From Kalmusia sp. IMI 367209 (lineage: Eukaryota; Ascomycota; Dothideomycetes; Pleosporales; Didymosphaeriaceae), in the NCBI GenBank assembly GCA_027946365.1, contig JAPEUQ010000001.1, positions 4,316,345 through 4,380,344 of the forward strand: DNA of 64,000 bases, read 5' to 3'. Each line of letters begins with the position of its first letter. Position 1 is the stretch's first letter. A model generated the notes under the pieces. That model saw nothing but the letters and a program-made list of their open reading frames with translations, was not told the DNA's origin and searched no databases. Positions 1 to 11,023 of this stretch are shown one piece after another. The translations under genes were made by a program, and so were the position numbers.

Positions 1-480
1 TGGCCAAAAAGATGCGACTCAATCTTTTCGGCCTATGTGCCAACTTGGTTTGTATGCATTGTAAATCTTACCCTACAAAGTCCTTGGATACCACTGAATA
101 GTATTTGACCAATGCAACCAACTAGTGTCCTATGACGAGCAACCTTATCTTGGCTCTACCTCTGATGATTTTTCCGCCATAATATAGTACAACGTATAAT
201 TCGAGGGCTGGAAAGCACCAGACGACCACATCCATCAGGCCAGCATCAGAGTCGGCATGAAGGACGCCATGAAGCTTATAGGCGCAGCCAAGACAGACCT
301 GCCCACTGGAATACCGGTTACGACAATTCCAAGTTGGACACCTATTTCGGCAGCAGCAGTGTGCCACATCACATGCGAAGCATCTTCCAGAACATCGGTA
401 AGGTTAAAATAGACTCAGGGATCATACATTGAGAGAATGATCTTCATCAAGGGCGATTTCAAACGCAATGACATAGGCTG
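1..480 (-). pseudogene. Decayed coding fragment, probable membrane protein, unidentified
   Basis: On the minus strand a single frame runs from about 480 down to the window edge. It reads as plausible protein, with hydrophobic stretches such as GVQLGIVVTGIPVG and MASFMPTLMLA, but it contains several stops (TGA, TAA, TAG). No frameshift is needed to follow it. The stops fall where Gln, Arg or Trp codons would become stops by a single C-to-T change on one strand. I do not recognise the family, and the gene continues beyond the window. That it was once coding is an inference from frame continuity and residue composition; chance is possible. Confidence 0.35.
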
Positions 481-1322
481 GACAAGTGGGGTTATGGAAT
501 ATAATTTTGGTCTAGAGACCGATAGGCTGGTGTTCTGATCACGTATACATACATATCTGCAACTACGCATATACGAAATCCAATCTGCCAAATTGGAATA
601 TAAAGCAGCAGTGCCAGCAAAACATCGGTATGAAGTTGAATCAGCAGAAGATGGAGACTTTCAACATTCGAATCATCCTCCACGAGATGCTGCAAGCAGA
701 AACTCATATCGTACTCTGGCTTCCGTCACTAGTCTTGTCATTGGAGGCACCATAGCGCGCTTGGCAGAGACTCCGAGATTGGCGAGCACCTGGGCGATTT
801 GACTTACGGTCTAAATAGGATCTACACATACAGCATCTCCAGTGTCCGATAATTGGCGAATTTTTGGCCTTGACGCTGACTACAACTCTGATAATTTTGC
901 TTGGTTTATGCATGTATGTAGCTGTCGGGTGCTTGTAATATACGATTTACAGAAGACAAGAAACGTGGTACCAGATTACGTGCGGCTGCCTTTTTGAAGA
1001 GCTTTCCTTGCCCGACCCTAATAGGAAGACTAAGCCTCGCGACAGCTGCACCTAACCTTAGTCACTATGTTAGGCAGTCTCGCGGCTACCCTTGGCGCCA
1101 AGTAGCCCATTAATACTCGATGAAAGAATGTTGCAATGTTACAGAGATTAGGAGCCTGGAGTATGAAAAAACGTGATGCGACATGGTGGCCTTCTTCAGT
1201 GCAGCGTCATAAGGCCAGTCATTGCATAGCTTAAACTTATCAGACTTCATGAGATACAAGACATCTTCAGCCCTCGCATCTGCAGTATGAGTAGGTCCTA
1301 TCCGAATTTGATAACTCGCCAG
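481..1322. other. Intergenic stretch, no supported gene
   Basis: The short open frames here overlap on both strands and have no recognisable motif. Composition is ordinary. The right part is the 3' flank of the HET-domain gene, which is transcribed leftwards and ends at 1323. I see no tRNA or repeat. Confidence 0.4.
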
Positions 1323-3410
1323 TTAGCCACTAACTATTGTACTTTCTAATAGGGTTACTACTGCATCCTTCCTTCCGGCAGTCACTTTCGCTTCACAGGT
1401 AAAGTCAGGCTCACCAAGTAACAACGCTTTTCCCACGAGTCTCCATCTACCCTGCCCTTGTTTACCTCTCATAGGTCGCAATAACCATATTCTCAATGAT
1501 TGACATGTCGCATTCAACAGATCCGTTGGCACAGCAGCTTGAAGCTCCTCCATCGGCCCATCGCTGAAGTGCTCATTAATTTGAGTCATGGTGACAAAGG
1601 CACATTGGTGGTCGAGAGTGCATTGGAAGTAATACGTGTATGTGCTGATATAGTACATCGAGCGTGGATCTGTGAGCCAGGTGAGGAAGAGCTGTGCGTC
1701 GTCGACGGTGAATGTCGAGGGTCCTGGTATGCCAAGCAACGTTGAGATCGGGTAAAGTTGCTTGATAAGTTGCTTTGCCGCGTTGCGAAGCGCCGGACTA
1801 GGGGCCAGATCTCTGAACACACCCTGATTGTAGTTGGGTACTACAACATCGCGCTGTATTTGGGTCCATAGTCTAGCCGTGAATGAATGCCCATTCAAGA
1901 TGCAGCCAGCAAGAAAACGGCGGCGAGGTTTGTCTTCAGCGTTGTAATCGGCATGCATAGCATGAAGATTTGCAGCGTCTGATGTATGTGTCGCCGGTTT
2001 TGTTGGCATTATAGTATCAGGAAAGATACTTGCTGCAAGTTCCATGTCTTCATCCTGCACCTTTTTGAATGTCGATTTGAGAAACATCATATCTAGCTCG
2101 ATCTCCCTCATTGAAATGCGGTGAACGCCTTTGACGCCTCCGAGTTCGAATCTAGGGATCGTGACGTCCTCTCCTGCTGTATGTCGTGACAACCACGTAG
2201 GCCCATCCTCCAATGTGAGCGATTGTCCGCTCATCATGCTCAATGGATAAGTTTCTCCTGCCGTAAGGGCAAGCAAGACATTGAGGTAAAGAAGTTCTTC
2301 CTTACTCTTGAGGGGTGGTCCCATGTAAGCAAGCGCAAGGCTAGACATATTAATCATAATACTCAGCCGATCAGCTAAGTGCATACACCCCTTTTGGCCT
2401 ACTCCATTGTGTCTTGCCATCAAGCTGCTTTTCCTCCCATTCTCTCGATCATCTCTTCCACTAATGCCAGCGAAGATTGCCATACCTTTGAACTCTGACG
2501 TTACCTGACCCACGATGTCAGGGAGAATATATACTGCACGTGCCATGATGAAATGAAGGTTGACCCATTTGATCTTAACCGTCGACCCTTCGGGCCCATT
2601 TATGACAAAAGTCGCGTTGTGGATCATATGGCATTGCCTTTTGTCACTCCACGGCTCATTCATATTGAATTCGTGGAAACACCAGGCTCTTTCCCACCAG
2701 CGTGCTGCGTTGACCTTTGTAAAAAAACTTGCGAAAACAGCCCTCTCGTCTTCTTCAGGCCTCCATGTCCATGTTTGTTCTCGTATTCCCTCGAGCAGCT
2801 TATACTTTTCATGGAGTGCCACTTCGCGCTCATCGAGAAACACGTCCTCTAGTAAGACTATGAGTCGTATACAGGACCGGTAGATAACATCCATCGCCGC
2901 AACGGACTTTTGTTTGTCGACATCAGATGACTGATCAATGCAGAGTTGGTCCATCCAGATGCCCTCGCGATCATGGTCTTTATCTTCTAGTATGGCGTCG
3001 ACGAACGGTTTGCTGACAGGCCAGCTATTATGCCTCTCATATCCTTTTGGTAGAAAGTCTTCCGAGCGCCAGCAGTACGATATGGCGATATACTGGCGAA
3101 CGATTAAGCCTGTCTCATCAAAAGAAGGAAGGGCAGAATTAGGAAATATCAGGCGAAATGGCGTGTCCAGAATGGTGGAAGGGGAGCGTAGTGCGAATAG
3201 AGAATGAAGGGATGAATTCCATTTCTGGAGTCTCTGCAGTATTGCCTCGGCTTCCTCGTGCCCTTCTGAAAGCCTAGAAAGCCCGTCTTTGAAGATCTCA
3301 GCCTTATTCTCGCGGCTTATCTCTAGTAGGAAGAGATCATCGCCAAGGGGTTTATAGAAGGCGGTTCCACGCGTTGTTGTCGCGGCTTTGTCATAGTGAA
3401 TATGCGGCAT
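1323..3410 (-). CDS. HET-domain (heterokaryon incompatibility) protein
   Basis: An intronless 695-aa protein. Three HET-domain blocks are readable: YIAISYCW at about residues 107-114, IWMDQLCIDQ at about 151-160, and WWERAWCFHE at about 238-247. These match the conserved A/SYxW, WID-xCIDQ and R-WxxRxWxxQE blocks of the family, with His instead of the usual Gln in the last one. HET proteins act in the cytoplasm in non-self recognition between fused hyphae and can trigger programmed cell death; many are polymorphic, fast-evolving and of unknown specificity. The C-terminal 450 residues have no repeat (WD, ankyrin or TPR) that I can see, so the partner domain is unknown. The start ATG at 3410 gives about 106 residues before the domain, which is normal. 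The gene looks intact, unlike its downstream neighbours. The allele and its incompatibility role are not inferable from sequence alone. Confidence 0.88.
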   Translation of the reverse strand: MPHIHYDKAATTTRGTAFYKPLGDDLFLLEISRENKAEIFKDGLSRLSEGHEEAEAILQRLQKWNSSLHSLFALRSPSTILDTPFRLIFPNSALPSFDETGLIVRQYIAISYCWRSEDFLPKGYERHNSWPVSKPFVDAILEDKDHDREGIWMDQLCIDQSSDVDKQKSVAAMDVIYRSCIRLIVLLEDVFLDEREVALHEKYKLLEGIREQTWTWRPEEDERAVFASFFTKVNAARWWERAWCFHEFNMNEPWSDKRQCHMIHNATFVINGPEGSTVKIKWVNLHFIMARAVYILPDIVGQVTSEFKGMAIFAGISGRDDRENGRKSSLMARHNGVGQKGCMHLADRLSIMINMSSLALAYMGPPLKSKEELLYLNVLLALTAGETYPLSMMSGQSLTLEDGPTWLSRHTAGEDVTIPRFELGGVKGVHRISMREIELDMMFLKSTFKKVQDEDMELAASIFPDTIMPTKPATHTSDAANLHAMHADYNAEDKPRRRFLAGCILNGHSFTARLWTQIQRDVVVPNYNQGVFRDLAPSPALRNAAKQLIKQLYPISTLLGIPGPSTFTVDDAQLFLTWLTDPRSMYYISTYTYYFQCTLDHQCAFVTMTQINEHFSDGPMEELQAAVPTDLLNATCQSLRIWLLRPMRGKQGQGRWRLVGKALLLGEPDFTCEAKVTAGRKDAVVTLLESTIVSG

Positions 3411-4317
3411 CGTTGACTGGAATATTGTATTGCTGCTAGCCGGACTGAATGATTCTTACTTGGTTTCAGCTGCGAAATATCCGCAGCTTTGCCCGGATTA
3501 ATAAGCATGATACATACGGTAGCCGACACGGGAAGAATATTAATCCGTGCCGCCCCACTTTATTCGTTAGGAATATTTATATTTTCGTAGTTATTGACGT
3601 CAAAATAGTAAGAATCTTCCCTCACTTTTAAGTAAAAAAGGCATACATTAACTATTCATACGCATCAACTACCAACGTATAACACCACATCAATAAAACA
3701 TTCCTTGAAATTTATTTATAATATAGCCATTTATATAGCTATAGGGCCTACGCTACCAAAGAGGACTTACGTAAAGGATGATAAGTAGTGGTAACTAGGA
3801 CAAATGAAAAGCCATTAAATAAACTTTAGTCTCCCTCAAGACTGCACAAAAATTTGTAGAAGAAAGGTAGTATCAAAAAGATTTTTAGACACGATTATTA
3901 AAGCTAGTGACACCATTTCTCCCTTGTGGCGATATTCACTGCGGTTCTACGTTACTAGAGTGTGGCGTTATGAAGTCTAATAGAGTGTAAGCCATATAGC
4001 TACATCTACATGAATTGATAGGCTTTCTGCCTTCGGACAATTCGATTGTAGACCTCGTCATTACCACCCATGTTCTTTCGGCCCCTAATAACACAGTAGT
4101 GTGTTTTTGCGCCAGCCGCCAACTCTCCGCTCACCTTATGCTAAATTCTCTGCAGTTAAGAGTTTCCTTGCTCTTGTTGCATTGAGCGTTGGAACCATGA
4201 TTGCCAACCGCAAGTTCTGCTTAGCCTGATCATTGCCCTTTCCGAGCCCCTGGGCGAGCGTGAAAGACGTCGTCGAGTGACCATGAATTCCACAACGCCA
4301 CGAGGTCCGCGACCACA
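3411..4317. other. Intergenic region, AT-leaning, between divergent HET gene and decayed gene
   Basis: This stretch separates the start of the minus-strand HET gene from the plus-strand pseudogene that begins at 4318, so it would hold both promoters. From about 3540 to 3900 it is richer in A and T than its surroundings. No specific promoter element can be assigned with confidence. Confidence 0.4.
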
Positions 4318-6240
4318 ATGCCCACCGTCGACGCCTCGAATTTCGCGGCCTACCTCTTCACTGACTTCTCATCGCTCCTCACATTGTTCGGCGATGAGTC
4401 TACGAAGCAATTCTTATTGACATCGATGGCCTGGGCGGACTGCCTGTTGATCTCCGATCCGAGCGGGATTGTGCCCATCGTAAACAATTCTGTCTAAATC
4501 AGTGGGTATCCTCTACTAAAGACAGTCATCGGAATTTAAGGTGAGAGGCGCCGAGTCTATCTATCGCTTTTGTTACAAAACACACTGGCATCTGCTACTT
4601 GAAACGAGCTCGATATTTTCGTTCCTTCATGGGGCGAACGTTTTGGGCAGTCGCCTTTTGAAGTGTGTGACTAAAAATTTCGACGAGGCTTTGGACGTTG
4701 TAGGCCCTCCGACCCAGAAGCTGGACTAGCCGAAATCACAATAACATAGTCTGGAGATAGCAGATCCGGGAAAGCGCCAAATATTACCATTAACATTCCT
4801 AAGGCCTCATCGACGAGGTCTTCTATCTGGATATGGATCTAGGTCTTTATAGGACTTTTGATGCAAGCAGTCATGTTTGTAGTCAATGATTTGGACGTGT
4901 TTCGCTATCACTAGTCAAAGGCAACGTATAAGGGTGCATTCTATGGTTTTCCTGTGTAGGCCGTCGGTACCATTTTAATTGCCATTGAGGTGTGCATATG
5001 CGCGAAGGTAATCGACAGTAACACCCAATAGTACATAGCCAGACCTACAAAGACATTCGAAGATGGCGAATTGGCACCGTAGTGCAATTTTCATGTGGTC
5101 AAATTGCAAAAAGGAATTCCCGAAATGCAGCTTCCATCGTATGCAATTTACAACGCACTAGACGACCCGGAGGTCCATGTCTCGGAAAGAGGCACGTTCC
5201 CTTGTGTTAGGGCCGAGAATTCACCAGTGTTAAGAATTCTGGTTGCTTAGACGGTGGCCGGTTCGACCTATGTCTTCAGCGGCTTCATCCTCCGAGATAT
5301 AAGAATTAGAGAGCTTCACTGGTCTGTAGTTCGCTCAATTAGTCGTTACATTCACTTGGACTCTGATCAGAGCGGGGGTTCCGAGGCATGTCGGCGATGG
5401 ACCTAATACTATCAAATGACTAAGTGAGGGCTTCGAAGCAGCTAAATTAGCCTACCATATATATCACACGAATCATTTGATGATTTACGGCGGTAATATT
5501 CACTACTGCTTTTTGTTCCCAGCATTGGAAGACCCAGCCATATCGCTTGCATCCGACCGATTCCAAGGGCAAAAGAACCGAAATCTAATGAGATCAAGGA
5601 GCTACACGTACTAGACGAACGTAAAGAAGCCGATATGGACATCTCACGCCACAAAATCGGCTTTAAGGCGGTGCACAGAGTTTCCCAATGCCAATGCATC
5701 TTGGTGGCAATCTAGCTAGATCCGTTCTAGACCAAGGAAGCTGCGGAGCAATACACGACGCTACTATAGATATCATCGAGCTCCTTTCCATCACATTCAT
5801 TACCTGGGAACAGCTAGTATTCCTCAGAGGATCTACCGAATTCAAACTATATCTAAGCTTGGAAAAACGCGGGCTAGAAGGGTTCGTTAAATTGCCTTCG
5901 GATATATTTAACACGGCGATGTCTCGCAAAGTATCTTGTCGCGCTGTTCCATGATTGTTGAATATAACCATGTCCCACTTCAAAAGTAGAGTGTCTTTCC
6001 AAGTGCTCACTTCCTGTCCGATTGATGAAGAGCACAGTCGAGAGTGGCAAAAGTAAAAAGAGAACCTAGATTAAGGCTATAGCGGCAGCTTAAGAGCCTG
6101 GACACGGACACTCGATGGCTGGACTCATCCCGAGTCTGGAGATCAATCTTCTTCCGCATGTCGTACTCGGCTCTGGAATTTGATCATTGTGGGAAAGTGT
6201 CTTCTCATTTTGAGATGTAAAGGTCGCTAATGCCTTTCTA
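4318..6240 (+). pseudogene. Decayed gene of a fungal-specific multi-domain membrane protein family
   Basis: From ATG 4318 one frame can be followed for more than 1 kb with stops but no frameshift. Early stops are TAA at 4495 (codon 60) and TAA at 4537 (codon 74). The frame resembles a large family found in many Pezizomycotina, often labelled hypothetical or ankyrin-associated. Its N-terminus has the pattern LFTDxxxLLxLFGxxxxxQFL followed by PLGIxxxIxxxIxxxGxxxLKxxIG. A later membrane segment and the phrases SYAIYN (about 5130) and LRDIRIRELHWS (about 5300) match the later parts of that family. Several stops are TAG or TAA where the family would have Gln or Trp, as expected from C-to-T mutation. 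The right end is uncertain; similarity is weak after about 5400. Family function is unknown. The match is from memory of the family pattern, not a search. Confidence 0.6.
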
Positions 6241-9200
6241 CGGTCGGCACTACTGGGATAGTACTAATCACCCTTTTTTTATTCAATTTTACTCAAGTCT
6301 AGAGTAGGTGCTTTCAAACTCGACTTTTCAAAGCGCTACATCTTCCTCAAATAGCCCTAGAACCTTGATAATATTATACTTTTATAAACTCAATTACTTG
6401 CTCTTTGTGATTTCATTCAACGGCACTACAGGCACTTCATGACAATATAAAATTGCGCGAAGTCGTATCCGTTATCCAGTCAACTAACAAGAGGGCATCA
6501 CCACAGATACTGCAGCCGCCGAAGGGGGGAAAGCATTGCAAATTCGCTTGAGGCTTTATGAAAGCACAGAGAAACTTTGCCAGGCAGTATCTGTTACCAC
6601 AGATCTCATGCCACAGGTGGCTCGCCATGGATCTCGAATAATTGTATCGGTGCAGACACTGAGACTCCCAGAATCATCCCATTCAATGTCTTGCACTAGA
6701 TACTTGGCTTTGGAACTCAGGAAGACTGCTGTCATAAGCCCTTATCCGCCTTACACATATGACCTGTACAGTTGCTTTTGTACAAAGGCTAGTATTGGAT
6801 TAAAGTCGCGATGGGGTGTTCTGCGCATGCGCAGGCGCGCAATTCTTTGTTCAAATCTGAGCACTTGCACATGAGCAGCGCTTCAGCAGGAACTTTAGAA
6901 CATACCTCAACCCTAATTTCAGCACTACGTGCAGAAACACATTTACCGACCCGTTCACTGCGATGAACATCGCTATAGCGAACAGGAATAAAACCAACAA
7001 TTTGGCCAAGATCGCCGTGGCCGACGCTTTTGCACGTGATATCGCGCGCTGAACCTATATCCGCAGCATCAAGTACAAGCTGTTTATCGTGAGGAAAAGT
7101 GTCGCGGAAAGGGACTTCTTCACGGAGTTGTTATTGTCTATGTGGTCTTCTCTGACATATGCGTGGGTCAAGCAGTTACAATCATGCAATCAGCCGTCGC
7201 ATGACAGGCAACAGGCAGATCGAGAAAGAGCAACATGGTAACTAATACTGTTACAGATAGCCATCCGGCTGCATCCTCGACCTCGTTTTTACCACCTTTT
7301 TCAACGCGCTCTCATTTCATCGCTCATCGTTTCGGTGTCGTCTACACACTCCTTGCCGTCATTTCTAACCAATTCGGACGCGTCACCCATTGCCGCCGCT
7401 ATCGACTAATAGATCCCGTGTAAGAGCTACCGAAGACTCGATACACCAGGAAATCGCGTTCCAGGCCTCCAGATAGAAAATATGCGCTCACATGATTAAG
7501 GTCTCCGTACGTGGGTCTCAACGTGCAGAGGGTGTCAATTTTCAAACGTGAAGAGCGTCTCGCTTCAACCAGACATTTCCGTTGATATCCTGCTTTTAGG
7601 CTCGAATCACGATGTCACATCCAATGATCGACTTCTAGACCCTCGGCCTCAAGTCGTTTGAAAACACAGGTGTGTGACACCCAGAGCTAGGCGTAGTGAC
7701 ACATACATTGAGCCACAGCTTGTGTGACTTCAGTACAAAAGTGCGCATGGGTGGAGAGTGCAGACTGAGCATAGGTGTCACGGTGGAACAATGCGGAGAA
7801 TCGGACATAGCAGGTAACTGTTGAAAGGATATCTCTGAACAGTATCGGGGCTATTTGACTCTGCCCAATATAATGTGTTACAGCTTCACGCGCCAGCAGG
7901 CGTGGTCGAGGAGACAAGTGCGACTAGGTCAAGGGCCGAGACCATCATGCAGAGCATGCACAAGCACCTGAATAATATCGTCGACGGTCAGCCAGCTTGC
8001 CTACACGGCTCTTGTGCGTGGCTGGTTTACCTAAAGACCGCATGGACATTCGTTGTTCCGCGACATCAGCAGTGATGTTGATCTCTCGCAAGTTGTCCTT
8101 GAGATGATCGCAGATGAGATTAGGTGATAACGTTGGATCCCTTGGTGAAGTTCGATGTCGTCAGGCTCGGAGACACGGTGGAGGTGGATGCGGACGACTT
8201 TGTCGATAGCTTCTCTTGGACTTCCGACATAGAGGTCGCGTGTAGCTCACCCATCTTTTGCTCGGTTATTCAGCACTTATGGACGCAGCAATTGTCCCTG
8301 TGATTGTTCCAGCACTCCATATGCGGAAGTAGATGCATCCTCCTAGATACACGCTTTCGGCCGACGAAGAGACTAGACAAGCATATAATAAATGTGGCCC
8401 TGGACTACTGTCCTTGCGTTTGAGAATTCTGAGTCGAGGAGAGCATCGCCAGGTATCTGAGACGTAAGGGCAATCTGGGTGAAGAGCTTCATCTCGCTAT
8501 GTACCTCTAGTTAACTAAGACGACTGTGAGTCCCTGATGCAACCCATTGACTGATGTGGATAATGAGAGAGCGATGCTTTGACGCATATCATAGATACTT
8601 CCTAGATCCTAATCTCCACGCGTCAAAGTATGATACCTTCGCCCAAACTTCCAGACACAACGACTATGTTGGCGAGGCTTGAGTTGGGGTGCTGGCTTAG
8701 GTGAAGGTTTCGGCTTGATTCGGGCGACCCGCAGCGATTGCAATATACGCTTCGAGGGCTCTTTGTTCCCCGAAGGAAGATCTGTTCTTGGAGTATACTG
8801 TTGGATCGGAGGCGCCCGAGGAATGCGGTGCATTGCTAATGCGCAGCCTCTGAAGAAATTGAAAGCTTCTGTAACCTTTACCATTTTTGTATCAGATAAT
8901 CGCGGTCGGCATCGTTCTAGCGATCTAGAACATAGTACCAGCCCCTACATCACTGCAACTCAGTACTGCCTCGAAACCGGGGTAAGGCGGTGAGGATCGC
9001 GACCAGTATAACTTGCGGGGCGTGCGTCATCGCGTTGAGGTGTCGCCATCGGGGTACTGCAAGGCGTGCTCATAGTGCGTTGTCAAGCGGGCGACGTGTG
9101 ATGTTTGCGCGTGCGCAGAATCCTTCAAAGCATTTGAAAAAGGCACTAGCGCCTATATTTCCCGGCGTACTTCGCCAACGCGTTCTGTATGTCGGACAGG

Positions 9201-9345
9201 CTCAATAAGAGACTTCAAGTTGACAAGGGTTGCAGACACAGTCATCTCCTTCCGCGCTTTGGCATTTAATGCGCATCGTAAGTCAATGCGCGCTCTGATA
9301 TAATAAAGCCTACTATATTTAACACGAAATGATTTTGAAGATAGA
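6241..9345. other. Gene-poor stretch with scraps of possible decayed coding sequence
   Basis: No intact gene is supported over these 3.1 kb. Two plus-strand scraps read like old coding sequence with few stops: about 6964-7230 (charged, starting at an ATG) and about 8120-8340 (acidic, containing VRLGDTVEVDADD). Neither could be assigned to a family. The small open frames here have no motif. The last 150 bases precede the nucleotidyltransferase start and should contain its promoter. Confidence 0.35.
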
Positions 9346-10405
9346 ATGTCTCTCAAACAATACTTGCAGATGGCCTACAAGGAGGTTGGCCTAACTTCGG
9401 AAACTGAAGTCCGTTCGATCGAGCCATTGAAAGGAACCTTGCAATCTGGCAGCGAGAATCTTCTCCTGGTATACGGCGGCTCGTTCAATCCTCCACACCG
9501 TGGACACATAGATGTTATTCTATCAGGACTAAGGCCAGAGGTAGCGGCAGTTGCGATCGTCATCCTACCTAGTGAAGATTGGCACCTGAGAGGTAAGATA
9601 TCTAACAGTCATCCGGATTTTTTCCTTCCTCAAAAACGCAGAGCGGATCTCTTGGGGGCCATATCGTCAATTCCGAGAGCAAGGGTGTGGGTGTGGACAA
9701 CCACCTGGTACCCATTCAAATCGTTTTGCAAGGCCTTATTCCGGTTGACCAAGGCGGACGGATTCAAACTGGAATTCGCGCGGTTGGTTGGGCCGGATAA
9801 CCTGAATCTAGAAAACCCTCTCGAGATTATGCCATACGCGTTTCCTGGTGCACTGGTCACAAACAGAGCTAGACATGTCGCTACCCACTTTCTTCCCGAT
9901 GGCAAGCCAGTAATATGGAATGGGTTCGGGGAATGGTCCCGTAGCACACATAGTTGTGCAGATGGTAAGTGCATGCGTTGCTACTAAATAATACTCCGCC
10001 GTTATAGCTGACTGGTGGCTAGATGATGGGGAAGCTGGCCAAGCTGAGATCATTTTGTGGACATGCACAGGTGCATATAACAGTAATCCCCTCAAGAGGA
10101 GCTGTGGAGATGGTTAGTGCATGCGTTCCTTCCAATGACACCTTCTTATCATAGCTGACTGATTTTGGCTAGTTGACGGGGAGGGTAGCCAAGTTGACAA
10201 TGTGTTGGGGACAGGTGCATGTGACAGTATTCCTCTGAAGAGGGGACACTACCTTCAATATACGAAACCTGTTTCCGCTGATATCAGCTCGACAAACTTA
10301 CGACAGGCCCTGGTCCAAAATCATCTTCTTAATGAAGCAAGCCTCAACCAGCTAAGTATGGAAGCTCTTCTAGAGCTCTTGGGGCCAATCCTGTGGGAAA
10401 ATTAA
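9346..10405 (+). CDS. Nucleotidyltransferase of the NMN adenylyltransferase type, three exons
   Basis: Exons are 9346-9964, 10023-10112 and 10173-10405, giving 313 residues and ending in TAA. Introns are 58 and 60 nt, both phase 1, with GTAAGT and GTTAGT donors and CTAG acceptors. The N-terminal motif GGSFNPPHRGH (about 44-54) is the nucleotide-binding (H/T)xGH signature of the cytidylyltransferase-like fold. The C-terminal ISSTNLR (about 274-280) is the ISSTxxR signature that binds nucleotide phosphates in NMNAT enzymes. Both motifs join in frame only with this splicing, which supports the model strongly. Known members make NAD or deamido-NAD from the mononucleotide and ATP; the exact substrate here is uncertain because fungi also have divergent paralogues. 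Exon 2 and the start of exon 3 are duplicates of each other (see separate entry). Confidence 0.85.
9961..10250 (+). repeat. Tandem duplication of an exon-intron unit inside the nucleotidyltransferase gene
   Basis: Two adjacent units with a period of about 148 bases: 9961-10108 and 10109 to about 10250. Each starts with GATGG(T/G) at the exon end, followed by a donor, GTGCATGCGTT near the intron start, ATAGCTGACTG near the intron end, a CTAG acceptor and then exon sequence. The encoded peptides begin DDGEAGQAE and VDGEGSQVD and both reach PLKR. Because the intron phase is 1 on both sides and exon 2 is 90 nt, the duplication adds exactly 30 residues without changing frame. Confidence 0.85.
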
Positions 10406-11023
10406 CCATTACATACATATCTTCTCAAGGGAGAGAATCCTATAAACAGCACTTTATGATTATAGTATAGACCTTAAGATCTTAAATTTCGTGCTACCTA
10501 TGCGGCAATCCCGCTTTGTATCTAGTAATATGGTGCTTAAAAAATCAAGTACAGGTTGCAGTACCACAAGGACATCTTTCTGTAACGATAGATCATTCCC
10601 TACGCTATTCATAGTGGAGATTCTTCATCCTTCAGCGTCGCGGCGATCTCACTAGCTGAAAGTTTATGCGGTGGCCAAGTCAGGTGCAAGTTATTCTTCC
10701 AGGAAGTATCGACTTGCCGGATATGTGCAGTTCCCAGAGTCTAACGTGATGTCGTTGTTAAGAATATCATAGTCAGCCACATAGAGAATGCCGGTGTTCA
10801 TTCTGCACTACGTGGTATTCATGCCCTTCGTGTATCTTATCGAGAGATTTTCTTCATCAACCCTAAATGCTCAGGTGTCATCTATTCCCATCTCGTCTTT
10901 CCCATTTCCTTAAGTCACGCTCAGTATGCCCGCCTTTGTGCGAACATAGCAGTAGTACAATTCCAGGTGATTGTACGGCTCTCTAGCTCCAGTACATACT
11001 GCAGTCTTATGTCTCTGCTATTC
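10406..11023. other. Intergenic region between convergent genes
   Basis: The stretch holds the 3' flanks of the nucleotidyltransferase (plus) and MFS (minus) genes. I see no gene, repeat or RNA in it. Confidence 0.45.

Noticed and set aside
8679..8993. 104-codon plus-strand open frame as a gene
   Set aside because: It has an overlapping minus-strand frame of similar length, no motif, and no clear neighbouring exons; left as unassigned sequence.
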